From the NCBI GenBank assembly GCA_020283715.1, contig JAIQCW010000028.1:1-56086 (forward strand): DNA of 56,086 bases, in the 5' to 3' direction. Numbering within the stretch: position 1 is the first letter of the stretch; each line of letters begins with the position of its first letter. Below are positions 42,752-51,785 of this stretch, in pieces. The notes beneath the pieces were generated by a model. It did not search any database. It worked only from the letters and a program-made list of their open reading frames with translations, and was not told the DNA's origin. A program made the position numbers and the translations under genes. Source of the DNA: Cytauxzoon felis. Lineage: Eukaryota > Apicomplexa > Aconoidasida > Piroplasmida > Theileriidae.

Positions 42752-45390
42752 ATGGATGGGACATTGTTGTCGGTACTGGAATACAGTTTGGATCCATCAT
42801 CTTCTTATTTTGTTGAGGCTCAGCGTCAATTACAACATGCTAAAGAGGTTAATTTACCTGAGTTTATAAGGGCATTATCGGATGTGATTATAAATCCATC
42901 TGCTAATTTGGGTGCTCGTCATTTGGCTGGTATATTATTGAAGAATTGTTTTGAGCGTAGTGGTAAGACTAGTGATGAGCAGAAGGCTAAATTCTTTCAG
43001 CAAGTTTCACCTGAGACATTGCATTATATAAAGCAGAAGATGCTTAATGTGATGAAGACTGGTACTGAGCCTCAGCAATTATTGGCTGCTTGTACTGTTA
43101 TATCCCGTATAGCTGAGATTGAGTTGACTAGAAAATCATGGCCAGATTTTTTTGATATTATATTATCTATGGTAGAATCTAATGAACTTATACCTCGTAG
43201 GTGTGCATTGACATCATTGAGTTATTTGATTGAGGATTTATCTTATACATATGAGAATCAGGGTATTCAAGTATTATCTAAGCCTGAATGTGATCGTTTA
43301 TTAACATCTGTGATAAAGGGTATATATTTGGATGATATTCAATCTTGTAAGATGGCATTGAGATCATTACAGAATTTATTAGTATTTGTAATGAGTAATA
43401 TGCAAGTATCTGCTGAGCGTGATGTAATTGTTGAGAGTATTTGTAGACGTTGTGCTGTACAGAATGATCCTGAAGTGAGGACTGCTGCATATGATTGTTT
43501 AGTACAATTAGTATCTGAATATTATTCATTGATTGGTCCATGTTTAGCTATGATTGTTCCATTTTTATGGCAAGCTATAGATAGTCAACATGAGAAGTTT
43601 GCTATACCTGCATTTGAATTTTGGAATACAATATGTGAGACAGAGATATCATATGAATTGGATGGTACAGATGGTAATCAACAGATAATAAAGCAAGTGA
43701 TACCATATTTATTACCAAAGATATTACATACGATGACATTACATCAATTTGAAGATATTGATAATGATACATGGACATTACCTATGGCTGCTGGTATATG
43801 TTTATCATTATGTTCACAATGTGTTAAGAATGATATTGTACATTCAGTATTAGAATTTGTTAAATTGAATTTTCAGAGTCCAGAATGGAATAAAAGAGAA
43901 GCAGCTGTATTAGCATATGGTTATATTATGGAAGGTCCAGATACAGAAACATTACGTATATTAGTTCGTGATTCATTTGATCATTTATGTAATGTATTAT
44001 CAGATAAATCAATAGCAGTACAAGATACAGCAGCATGGACTATAGGTAGAATAGCTAGTTTTCATTGTGAAGTAATAATACCATATTTGGGTTTATTAGA
44101 TGATAATAATTCAAATATATCAAAAATAACAAGAGCATTATTTCAACCACCTAGAGTTGCTATAAATATATGTTGGTTTATACATGAATTATCAGAAGGT
44201 ATAGGTAGAGGTTATGAATTACAATGGTCTATAGATGGTAAAAAATTATTAGATGTAATGTTTACAAAATTATGTGAATTATTAGTTAGAAGAAGTAATA
44301 TGGATGATTCAATGGAAAGAAATTTATATACATTTATATATAATAGTATATGTAGTTTAATTACAAATGTAAGTGATAATTGTATAAATGAATTAAGAAG
44401 TATGATGGATCATTTTCAATGTTTATTAAATAAATTAGTAATAGATGATATATATACACAAGAATCACGTACAAAACAAGATATTATATGTGGTGTAATA
44501 CAAATATTAATAACACGTATAAAATGTGTACCAAATATGCAAAATTTATGGTTAAATTTATTAGATATAATAAATATAGAATTAAGTGAAGATGTATTAT
44601 TAACTATAAGTGCTATTATAAATACTATAGATTCAACAGAATTTTTAATTAATCTACCCAAATTATCAGAAATTATAATTACTGGTTTAGAACATCCAGA
44701 ACATATTAATTCATGTAAAATATGTATAGAATTAATTAGTGATGTATCTAGATTAATGGAAAATTTAATATTACCATATATACCTAGAATAATGGAATTA
44801 TTATTTAATATATTAAATGATATTAATAGTGATAAATTATTAAAAATACCTATTATTATATCATTAGGTGATATCGCAATGGCAATTAATAGTAATTTTA
44901 TTATTTATATACAACAAACTATGAATTTATTATTACAAGCTACTAATACTACATATGAAATGGGTCCTATTGATAATGAAGATTGGATTTATTATGTTAA
45001 TGATCTTAGAGAAGGTTCATTACAAGCATTTACTGGTATTATTTATGGTCTTAAAGAAGGTAATCAATTAGATAAATTTAAATGCTATGTATCTATTATA
45101 TTACAATTTATACAACAAATTATCGATACACCAAATAATTTCTTCTCATCATTAAATTATCGTCTTGCAATCACACTTGTAGGGTATGTTTATTGAAGGA
45201 CCCACATCCTTCATCCTCCTTCAGTGATCTTGTAACAGTATTCGGTAATGATCTATCTAGACATTTAAAAGATTCTACACTCATTAAAAGCATCTCAAAT
45301 AGACTCGAATATCTAGAATCGAAAAATGACCCTTCATTACAAGAATGCAGAGAAAAAATACTATGGCTATATACCATACTCAATAGATGA
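42752..45390 (+). CDS. Importin beta (karyopherin beta-1)
   Basis: Two exons. Exon 1 (42752-45183) encodes 810 residues; a 41-nt intron (45184-45224) joins GG to T-GAT, giving …RLAITLVGDLVTVFGNDLSRHLKDS…; stop at 45390, total about 865 residues, typical for importin beta. The N-terminus has the importin-beta N domain ('NLGARHLAGILLKNCF'). HEAT repeats follow with family landmarks ('WPDFFDIILSMVES', LQNLLVFVMS, 'FEFWNTICETEISYE', 'KREAAVLAYGYIMEGPDTET', 'VQDTAAWTIGRIASFHCEVI', 'NICWFIHELSEGIGRGYE', 'ALKEGSLQAFTGIIYGLK'-like end). It carries importin alpha/NLS cargo through nuclear pores under Ran control. Codon use is more GC-balanced at the 5' end and turns extremely AT-rich (TTA/ATA codons) towards the 3' end. 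Confidence 0.93.
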
Positions 45391-45420
45391 TGATCTGATG
45401 ATAAATATCACCATCCTCTT

Positions 45421-45532
45421 CGTCTTGCAGTTCCACCTAGGTTCTTTCTTTCCACTCGCCGTGGTGGCCTCTTCTATTTACCTCCCCCTCAAACTCCCGT
45501 AGATCGTTTTCGGGTAGTCCACTTGAGGTTAT
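45421..45532 (-). repeat. Modular repeat cluster 20a (intergenic)
   Basis: CTTGCAGTTCCACCTAGGTT followed by CCACTCGCCGTGGTGGCCTC, the CTCCCCCTCAAACTCCCGTA arm and the end CCACTTGAGGTTA. It lies directly after the importin beta stop. Confidence 0.8.
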
Positions 45533-45773
45533 AAAACCTTATTTCAACGAGATAAGTAAAAGTGACGGAAACCATACATGTTCAGATAACTCAATGAAGA
45601 CAATACAGAATGAACTGAGGATGACAAAAATAAATACAATCATCAAATTCCTTTTCAATGAAGTATTGACGTCAGAATTACATTAAATATTCATTGAGAT
45701 ATTTCCATGAGTTTCCCCAGAATTTATGAAATTCCTTCAAAATTTACGTGTAAATGTGAAGTTAGTGAGGTTA

Positions 45774-45985
45774 GTGATGGATCATCCATCATGGGAATGA
45801 TGGAAGATGGTGCTAAGGATGTGTTGATGTAACCTCAAGTGGAACCCGTAGCTGATCTCAGGGAAGCGGAGGGACAACTAAATAGAAGAGGCACCACGCC
45901 TAGTGGAAAAGATGGACCTCAAGTGGAAGCTGACGGCAGGACGAAGAAAGGTGGAATGAAGATTTGATTGGACTTCGAGTGGAGT
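45774..45985 (+). repeat. Modular repeat cluster 20b (intergenic)
   Basis: Starts with a roughly 60-bp segment (GATGGATCATCCATCATGGG…GCTAAGGATGTGTTGA) that is the reverse complement of the cargo in CTR9 cluster 13. It continues with AACCTCAAGTGGAACCCGTA, a DLREAEGQLNRRG arm and GCTGACGGCAGGACGAAG, ending TTCGAGTGGAGTA. The interval 45533-45773 shows no gene. Confidence 0.8.
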
Positions 45986-46034
45986 ATGTGTTAATAATGT
46001 ATAGATGTAGGAGATTATTGTTTGGGTTATGGTT

Positions 46035-46739
46035 TCAATAGTGTGCAATTACATTAGAGACATCGGTGATTTCATCTAATTTGATAACTTCTTGTAATTC
46101 TAAATTACGTTCCTTCAACATTTTAGCTACAGCTGTATGATTTATTATTATTATATTTATATACTTCAACATACCACCATATTCAATTTCTCTATTTAAG
46201 AATACTAGAACTGATACAACATTTAATTCTAATTGATATAGAATTTCAAAGCCACGTCTTATAGCATCACCAGATACTAGGACATCATCCAGAATAACAA
46301 CTCTAGTACCTTTACTGAATACAAATGGTGCTCCTACAAATAATGATCCTTCACCATGTTTCTTTTCTTCTTTACGATGATATCCAAAATATACATTTTT
46401 ACCAGTAACTTTATAATACTTGTTACATACTACAGATAACAATGGTATACCCTGATGATAGTTTCATTATTGATGAATTATATTACATACCTTGTAAGGA
46501 AGGCCTATTATAGCATCAAATTCAACACCACTCTCAACCAACTTTGCAACTATTAGATCCGTCATCATATCAAATGATTCAGCATCACTCAAGTCACCAG
46601 AATTATAAAACACATTAGTTTTGATCCCACAACGTAATGTAAAATCACCAAACTTTAATGCGTTGTACTTGTGGGATAATTCTATAAACTTCTTCTTCAA
46701 AGAAGTACTTGTATTAACTATTTCACTCTCTACAGACAT
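46035..46739 (-). CDS. Orotate phosphoribosyltransferase, copy A
   Basis: Three exons, about 210 residues. Exon 1: MSVESEIVNTSTSLKKKFIE, 'GDFTLRCGIKTNVFYNSGDL' (OPRT: F..G.F.L.SG..S..Y.d.r), FDAIIGLPYK. Exon 2: GIPLLSVVCNKYYKVTGKNV, 'GEGSLFVGAPFVFSKGTRVV' and the PRPP loop ILDDVLVSGDAI. Exon 3 (after a 42-nt intron in YGG): AVAKMLKERNLELQEVIKLD…, stop at 46035. It catalyses orotate + PRPP to OMP in de novo pyrimidine synthesis, which apicomplexans need. It lies head-to-tail with copy B; gene structure and intron phases are identical, so this is a tandem duplication. The PRPP loop departs from the canonical VDDVITSG of copy B. Confidence 0.9.
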
Positions 46740-47039
46740 AATGTAACAATATATAAAGATACAATTAAATAAACATATTTTACATAAATGAATGGGGAAT
46801 GAACATCGCTATCAGATACTATTCCTCCCAACGTTATACACAATAATCTAAAAATTACAATACTATCCAACTATATCATTAACATGGAATAAAACACCAT
46901 ACATAATAATTATACTCTAGATCCAACCAACTAGGACTCAACATTATAATTATTCTAGACAATTTATAAAAGATTAAGAGAAATTAAATATGTTACCAAT
47001 TAAAATTAATACAATAAATTTTATACAAATAAAAATACA
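46740..47039. other. Intergenic spacer between the OPRT copies
   Basis: 300 bp of AT-rich DNA, repeat-free, with no gene seen. It serves as 3' flank of copy B and promoter of copy A. Confidence 0.5.
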
Positions 47040-47743
47040 TCAATCGTGATAATTTATCTTTTCAGCATCTACAATCTCATTGAGTCTAGCTACTTCCAAA
47101 AACTTGACGTTTCGCTCAGACAACTTCTTAGCATATGCTGAAAATCATTATACACTGAAATAATTTCGATAAACATACCACCATATTCGATTTCACGGTT
47201 AATTAGTACCAAGACCGCGACAATACCAAGTTGTAAAGTCTCGAGTACCTTCAACCCACTATCCTTGGCATCGCCAGATGTTATAACATCATCCACAATA
47301 ACTACTTTGGTACCTTTACTGAATACAAAGGGAGCTCCTACAAACAATGACCCTTCACCATGTGGTTTCACTTCCTTGCGGTAATATCCAAAGTATACAT
47401 TTTTACCAGTAGCTTTATAGTATTTCACACATACTAATGATACAATGCTAATACCCTGATGATAGTTTTATTATTAGTGAATAATATTACATACCTTGTA
47501 AGGAAGGCCTATAACAGCATCGAACTCAACACCATCCTGGATTAATTTTGCAACTATCAGATCGGTCATTACATCAAAGGTTTCGGCATCGCTTAAATCA
47601 CCAGAATTAAAAAATACATTTGATTTTATTCCACAACGTAATGTAAAGTCACCGAATTTGAAAGCCTTGTTCTTGTGGCATAATTCTATAAACTTCTTCT
47701 TTAATGAAGGAAATGATTTAACCAAATCCTCTCCAGTAGTCAT
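47040..47743 (-). CDS. Orotate phosphoribosyltransferase, copy B
   Basis: Same three-exon plan as copy A. The start chosen is 47743 (MTTGEDLVKSFPSLKKKFIE), aligned with copy A; an upstream in-frame ATG at 47785 would add a hydrophobic leader (MLLFIRYFLLSIVN) not matched in the paralogue. Landmarks: 'GDFTLRCGIKSNVFFNSGDL', FDAVIGLPYK, GISIVSLVCVKYYKATGKNV, 'GEGSLFVGAPFVFSKGTKVV' and the canonical PRPP-binding loop IVDDVITSGDA. The end is KINYHD, stop 47040-47042. Exon 3 is the most diverged part between copies. This is the more canonical enzyme, probably the main OPRT. Confidence 0.9.
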
Positions 47744-47969
47744 GTTAACGATAGATAATAAGAAATATCTAATGAATAATAACATTTAATTATAGATTCC
47801 CCATGATTACCATGGGGGATCATAATTCAACTTTTGTACCTATAAACATCAAACTCGTACACATTTTTCCATAGATCTCAATTTCCATTCAATCTTATTG
47901 TCCAGTTTTAAATATATAGTTAGATTTATATCATGTGATCCATTAAGTTGAATATTGTGATTCCTAATT

Positions 47970-50900
47970 ATGGAGATCTACAAGTCTGACATTCCATCAA
48001 ATCTACTCAAAGACGTCATGTTATTTATAGACTACGACAAACGTTCATTATTTACAGACGATTATGATGATGTGACTATGCAGTCTATTTATAAACGTAT
48101 AGATTTAATGGATATAGAAGGACTTTCCAAGAGGATTGACGACCTGACTAACTTGAATTCATCACTGGACAAATATTTGACGGAATGTAATGAGAGACGA
48201 TACAATGACTTGATGGATGTTTCATTATACTCTGGATTTCGGTCTAAAATGAACGTTGTAGTAACTGAACTGTTACCTAAATTATCTATTTCTTTTAGAG
48301 GATACATGTCTTCTACATTGTATAATGGGTTAGACATGATAAATTCATACAAAAGGTTACGAGAGTTGAATAAATTATTGTCTTTAATGGATGTTTATAG
48401 GAGATACTATGGATACTACGATTGTATACGGAAGAATTTCAGTAAACCAAACGTTGGTAATTTAATTATTGTATCTACAGCTTTATTCTTCATTCGTAAT
48501 GAGACTAGTATGGATTTATTATCTACTATATCCTTTACTAGGTTAAAAGATTATTTTTCAAGGCAATGTAACAGGATTCTAAAGGCAATTTTGATAAATA
48601 GTAGCGGTAAATTGAGTATTTCTGAGCATGTTAAATTGTTCAAAATTCTCGGCAAGGATTATATTTCAGCTTCGAATCATATAATTAATCTTATAGATCA
48701 GGAGTTGATATCATTGACTTCTATAACTCTACAAAAGTATGTTACATTGGATTGTATAACGACTTCAGTGTACGAGGGATGTAATATTATTTACAATCAA
48801 GCCTGTTCTTTGGGGTCTAATATGGTATTGTTGGCTATTTGTAAATTATTAAATGAGTATATAATATTTCTAAATAGTTGTTTATCGCAATTGGATGATG
48901 TCACTATTAAATCATCAGATTATTCCATTGTTCCTCATGATATGATGGATATTTTGGAAAGGTTTGAAGGTTTAGATTATAATTTTTACTGTAGAAATGT
49001 AGTTAAAGCAGTTAAATGCAATTTCAAATATATAAAGTATCGTATGTATAATATTTTATCTATAATTCTAGACAATGTTAATCTAACTTCGCTGAAGGAT
49101 CATAACGATGTCATTAAAATTATTATGTTATTACGCTTCTTTATAATTTTAAATGAGGTTGACGACGAAGTAGGAGGTGACATGTGTTTTAATGTCATCG
49201 ATGATAATTTATCCAGTGAACATGGACAGTATCTCATTCCATCTAAAGAGGATATTCACAATTCCAATCCTCTATACACTATGGAAGGGATTGTAAATTT
49301 GTTAATAGATATGAGTAGTATATATTTAAGTGGTAATAAGACAGTAGATTTAACCAACAGCTTGGATGTGTTGGAGAATGCAATATCTGCAAGATTAATG
49401 AGGTATACGAGTATATATTATGTGGAAGCGTATGAAAATATAACAATTGCACTTAAAAATGATACATTACAAAGACAGATTGAATTACAATCAATAGTAA
49501 ACGTATATGAATTCAATATTTATTCATTGTACGACCATTTTAAAGATCGTATAAAGAAGGGACCATTTATAAAATGCGTAGGATCATCAATTCCATTATT
49601 AAATCCATACAGTGGTTGGACACCAAATTCTAATTTCTTAGGAATTGGTATTGATTTTAATTTTGGGACTTCAAGTAAATTTAAAATGACAGATGATATG
49701 TATCCATTGATTAAAAATTATGGAGCCGTATATACTATAACCTCCAGAATATTACTGAGACATTTCCAAGGATTTAAGCGCATTATCCTATTACAACCAT
49801 CGGTCTTACTAAATGTTATGAAACAATTTACACAGCTTCTGGACGATTTTATATTTTTAAATGTCACCTCTTGTGGCATCAATGAATCTGTATATAATAA
49901 TCTACCAAACTTTAAATCACTATTCCCAAACGAATTCAACGTAGGTCATGCAGAGAGATCTCCACTCGAGGTCCATCCTGCCGTCAGCTCTTCCAATTAC
50001 CTCCCCGTAAACGGTATAGCCACTCCCGGAGATCGTGGCTATGGTAGTGATTGGACCTCGACTCGAAGTGGAATATCCGAGACGATCTATGGGAGTCGAG
50101 GTGAGGTAAATAAGAAGGCCACCACGGCGAGTGGAAGAGGTGAAGGTATGAATTGGACCTCAACTGGACTACCCGCAGCTGATCTCAGGGAAGCAGAGGG
50201 TGATCTAAATAGAAGAGCTGACGGCAGGATGGACCTCAAGTGGAACGGCGAGTGGGAAAATGCTGTAACTTCGGGTGAACATCCCTTCAAGACGACATCG
50301 GTTGGAACACAGGGTATTAGAGTTGATAATGTGTCTAGAAATGTTAGTAGGATGAGTAGTATAAGTACAGTTGGTACAACATCCAATGATAATATTCAAT
50401 CTATAGAATATGAATCTGGTAAAACATCATTATCTCAATTGGCTTATACTATAAATGCAATAGAATCCTGTTTTACCGTGCTACAAATACTCTATAACAC
50501 CTCCAGTCAATATGAGGATGAAGAGGTAAAGGAATACATCAGATTATATTATACTTCTCATATGGACATTGTGGATGAACTTCGACATGTATTTTATTAT
50601 TCATCAATGTACAATTTGATACAAAAAAGGTCACCTATACTCAAATTATCGCACAGATTGAACGGTTATATCTCATCCATTAATGATGACGTACAATATT
50701 TACTCGATTCATTTAAGTCACATTTGAAGAATATAAAGGAATTCATTGAAGCAGCTGACTGTGGTTCAATTTCATTAGTCGTAAGGACTTACTTGTGGAA
50801 ATCAGCTATGCTGGTAATCGAGAACTCTTTTGGACCATTGCTGAAGATTATAAGAAGTGATACAAGTAAATGTAATGAATACAATGAGATCATAGAAAGA

Positions 50901-51065
50901 GAGTGTTTAAACATTAATGAGTTGATCATAGGGATATGTAATGGATATATCAATTCTATATGTGCTGATCACCATGAAAAGGAGTTGGAAATTAAGAACA
51001 TGGGTATATATTACGAAAATGTAAAAGTATTAATTAGAAAACATAATAATATAGACACACACTAA
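47970..51065 (+). CDS. COG2-like Golgi vesicle-tethering subunit
   Basis: A single exon of 1,031 residues, predominantly helical. The N-terminus ('IDYDKRSLFTDDYDD', 'IEGLSKRIDDLTNLNSSLDK', 'RRYNDLMDVSLYSGFRSKMN' and LLPKLSISFRGYMSS) resembles the COG2 opening (…F….DF….l…….L..L..dL..y...L…li..dY.dFv.LS..L.g…….l…l). A family typical of CATCHR tethers would fit the remaining helical bundle and size. The COG complex tethers intra-Golgi retrograde vesicles. A repeat cluster (residues about 662-775) is read through in frame; removing it leaves about 915 residues. The COG2 call is from pattern memory and could be another CATCHR subunit. The start is 226 bp from the divergent OPRT copy B. Confidence 0.5.
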   Translation: MEIYKSDIPSNLLKDVMLFIDYDKRSLFTDDYDDVTMQSIYKRIDLMDIEGLSKRIDDLTNLNSSLDKYLTECNERRYNDLMDVSLYSGFRSKMNVVVTELLPKLSISFRGYMSSTLYNGLDMINSYKRLRELNKLLSLMDVYRRYYGYYDCIRKNFSKPNVGNLIIVSTALFFIRNETSMDLLSTISFTRLKDYFSRQCNRILKAILINSSGKLSISEHVKLFKILGKDYISASNHIINLIDQELISLTSITLQKYVTLDCITTSVYEGCNIIYNQACSLGSNMVLLAICKLLNEYIIFLNSCLSQLDDVTIKSSDYSIVPHDMMDILERFEGLDYNFYCRNVVKAVKCNFKYIKYRMYNILSIILDNVNLTSLKDHNDVIKIIMLLRFFIILNEVDDEVGGDMCFNVIDDNLSSEHGQYLIPSKEDIHNSNPLYTMEGIVNLLIDMSSIYLSGNKTVDLTNSLDVLENAISARLMRYTSIYYVEAYENITIALKNDTLQRQIELQSIVNVYEFNIYSLYDHFKDRIKKGPFIKCVGSSIPLLNPYSGWTPNSNFLGIGIDFNFGTSSKFKMTDDMYPLIKNYGAVYTITSRILLRHFQGFKRIILLQPSVLLNVMKQFTQLLDDFIFLNVTSCGINESVYNNLPNFKSLFPNEFNVGHAERSPLEVHPAVSSSNYLPVNGIATPGDRGYGSDWTSTRSGISETIYGSRGEVNKKATTASGRGEGMNWTSTGLPAADLREAEGDLNRRADGRMDLKWNGEWENAVTSGEHPFKTTSVGTQGIRVDNVSRNVSRMSSISTVGTTSNDNIQSIEYESGKTSLSQLAYTINAIESCFTVLQILYNTSSQYEDEEVKEYIRLYYTSHMDIVDELRHVFYYSSMYNLIQKRSPILKLSHRLNGYISSINDDVQYLLDSFKSHLKNIKEFIEAADCGSISLVVRTYLWKSAMLVIENSFGPLLKIIRSDTSKCNEYNEIIERECLNINELIIGICNGYINSICADHHEKELEIKNMGIYYENVKVLIRKHNNIDTH
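49953..50295 (+). repeat. Modular repeat cluster 21, in frame in the COG2-like gene
   Basis: Sense and open. It encodes [80 protein letters not shown] and WNGEWENAVTSGEHPFKTTS. It contains a variant arm (CCGAGACGATCTATGGGAGT) also in cluster 8. Host sequence on both sides is the usual AT-rich helical code. Confidence 0.85.
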
Positions 51066-51158
51066 TATGCTGATTTACACATTGCTATAATATTTTATTT
51101 ATTCCCCATATATGTCTAATACACATTTAATAATTATCATTACCATTTTAGTATAAAA

Positions 51159-51784
51159 ATGGCTGTTGATGATTCTGAGAAGACTTCAACTACAAATGTT
51201 GAGACATTAATTCAAGAAACTATAAAAGAATTACGTAAGCAGAAATTAGCAACTGAGGAGCCTACTGAATTTGATGTCAAACCAGTGACAGAATTATTTA
51301 CACGTATAACTGAGGTATTTATATATAATATTTAATTATAATTTAATATTAATAGGAATTAGCATTACATCAACCTAAAAATATTGTACAATTTATGGTT
51401 GATTTTTTGTGTAAAAATTATCCCGAACATTTACATGGATTTAGTAACATATGGAGTTCAGGTATGTCTAAAATATTTATAAAATATAAATTACATATTA
51501 TAGACCCTGAATTAGAAAATAGTAGATTATTAGTATTGGAATTCTTCAAATATAATAAATTACCAGTAGAAATTGCATCTCATTTCACACGTGCTGGTTT
51601 TGATACATTAGATGCCATCAGCTCATTAAATAATGATACATTAGCAGATATTGAAAAATATTCCGATGCTGAATGGTTACCAGGTCATAAAGTACGCCTA
51701 CTTATGATGTTTGATAATATTAAAGAACGTATAGATGAATTTAATCGTGAAAAACAATTAACAACATTACATAAATCGGGATAA
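51159..51784 (+). CDS. Protein with RIIa-like docking motif and SAM-like domain
   Basis: Two exons (51159-51314, intron of 41 nt, 51356-51784), about 194 residues. The start is MAVDDSEKTSTTNVETLIQE. After the intron 'QPKNIVQFMVDFLCKNYPEH' resembles the RIIa/DPY-30 dimerisation-docking helix pair (P.di..F…fl……). The C-terminal half 'LVLEFFKYNKLPVEIASHFT' and RAGFDTLDAISSLNNDTLADIEKYSDAEWLPGHKVRLLMMFDNIKE resembles a SAM or SAM-like helical bundle (gf..l..l..l…dL…..pGhr.rll..i). Likely a scaffold that brings partners together, possibly cytoskeletal or cAMP-linked; no specific homologue is claimed. It starts 93 bp after the COG2-like stop. Confidence 0.6.
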
Positions 51785-51785
51785 T

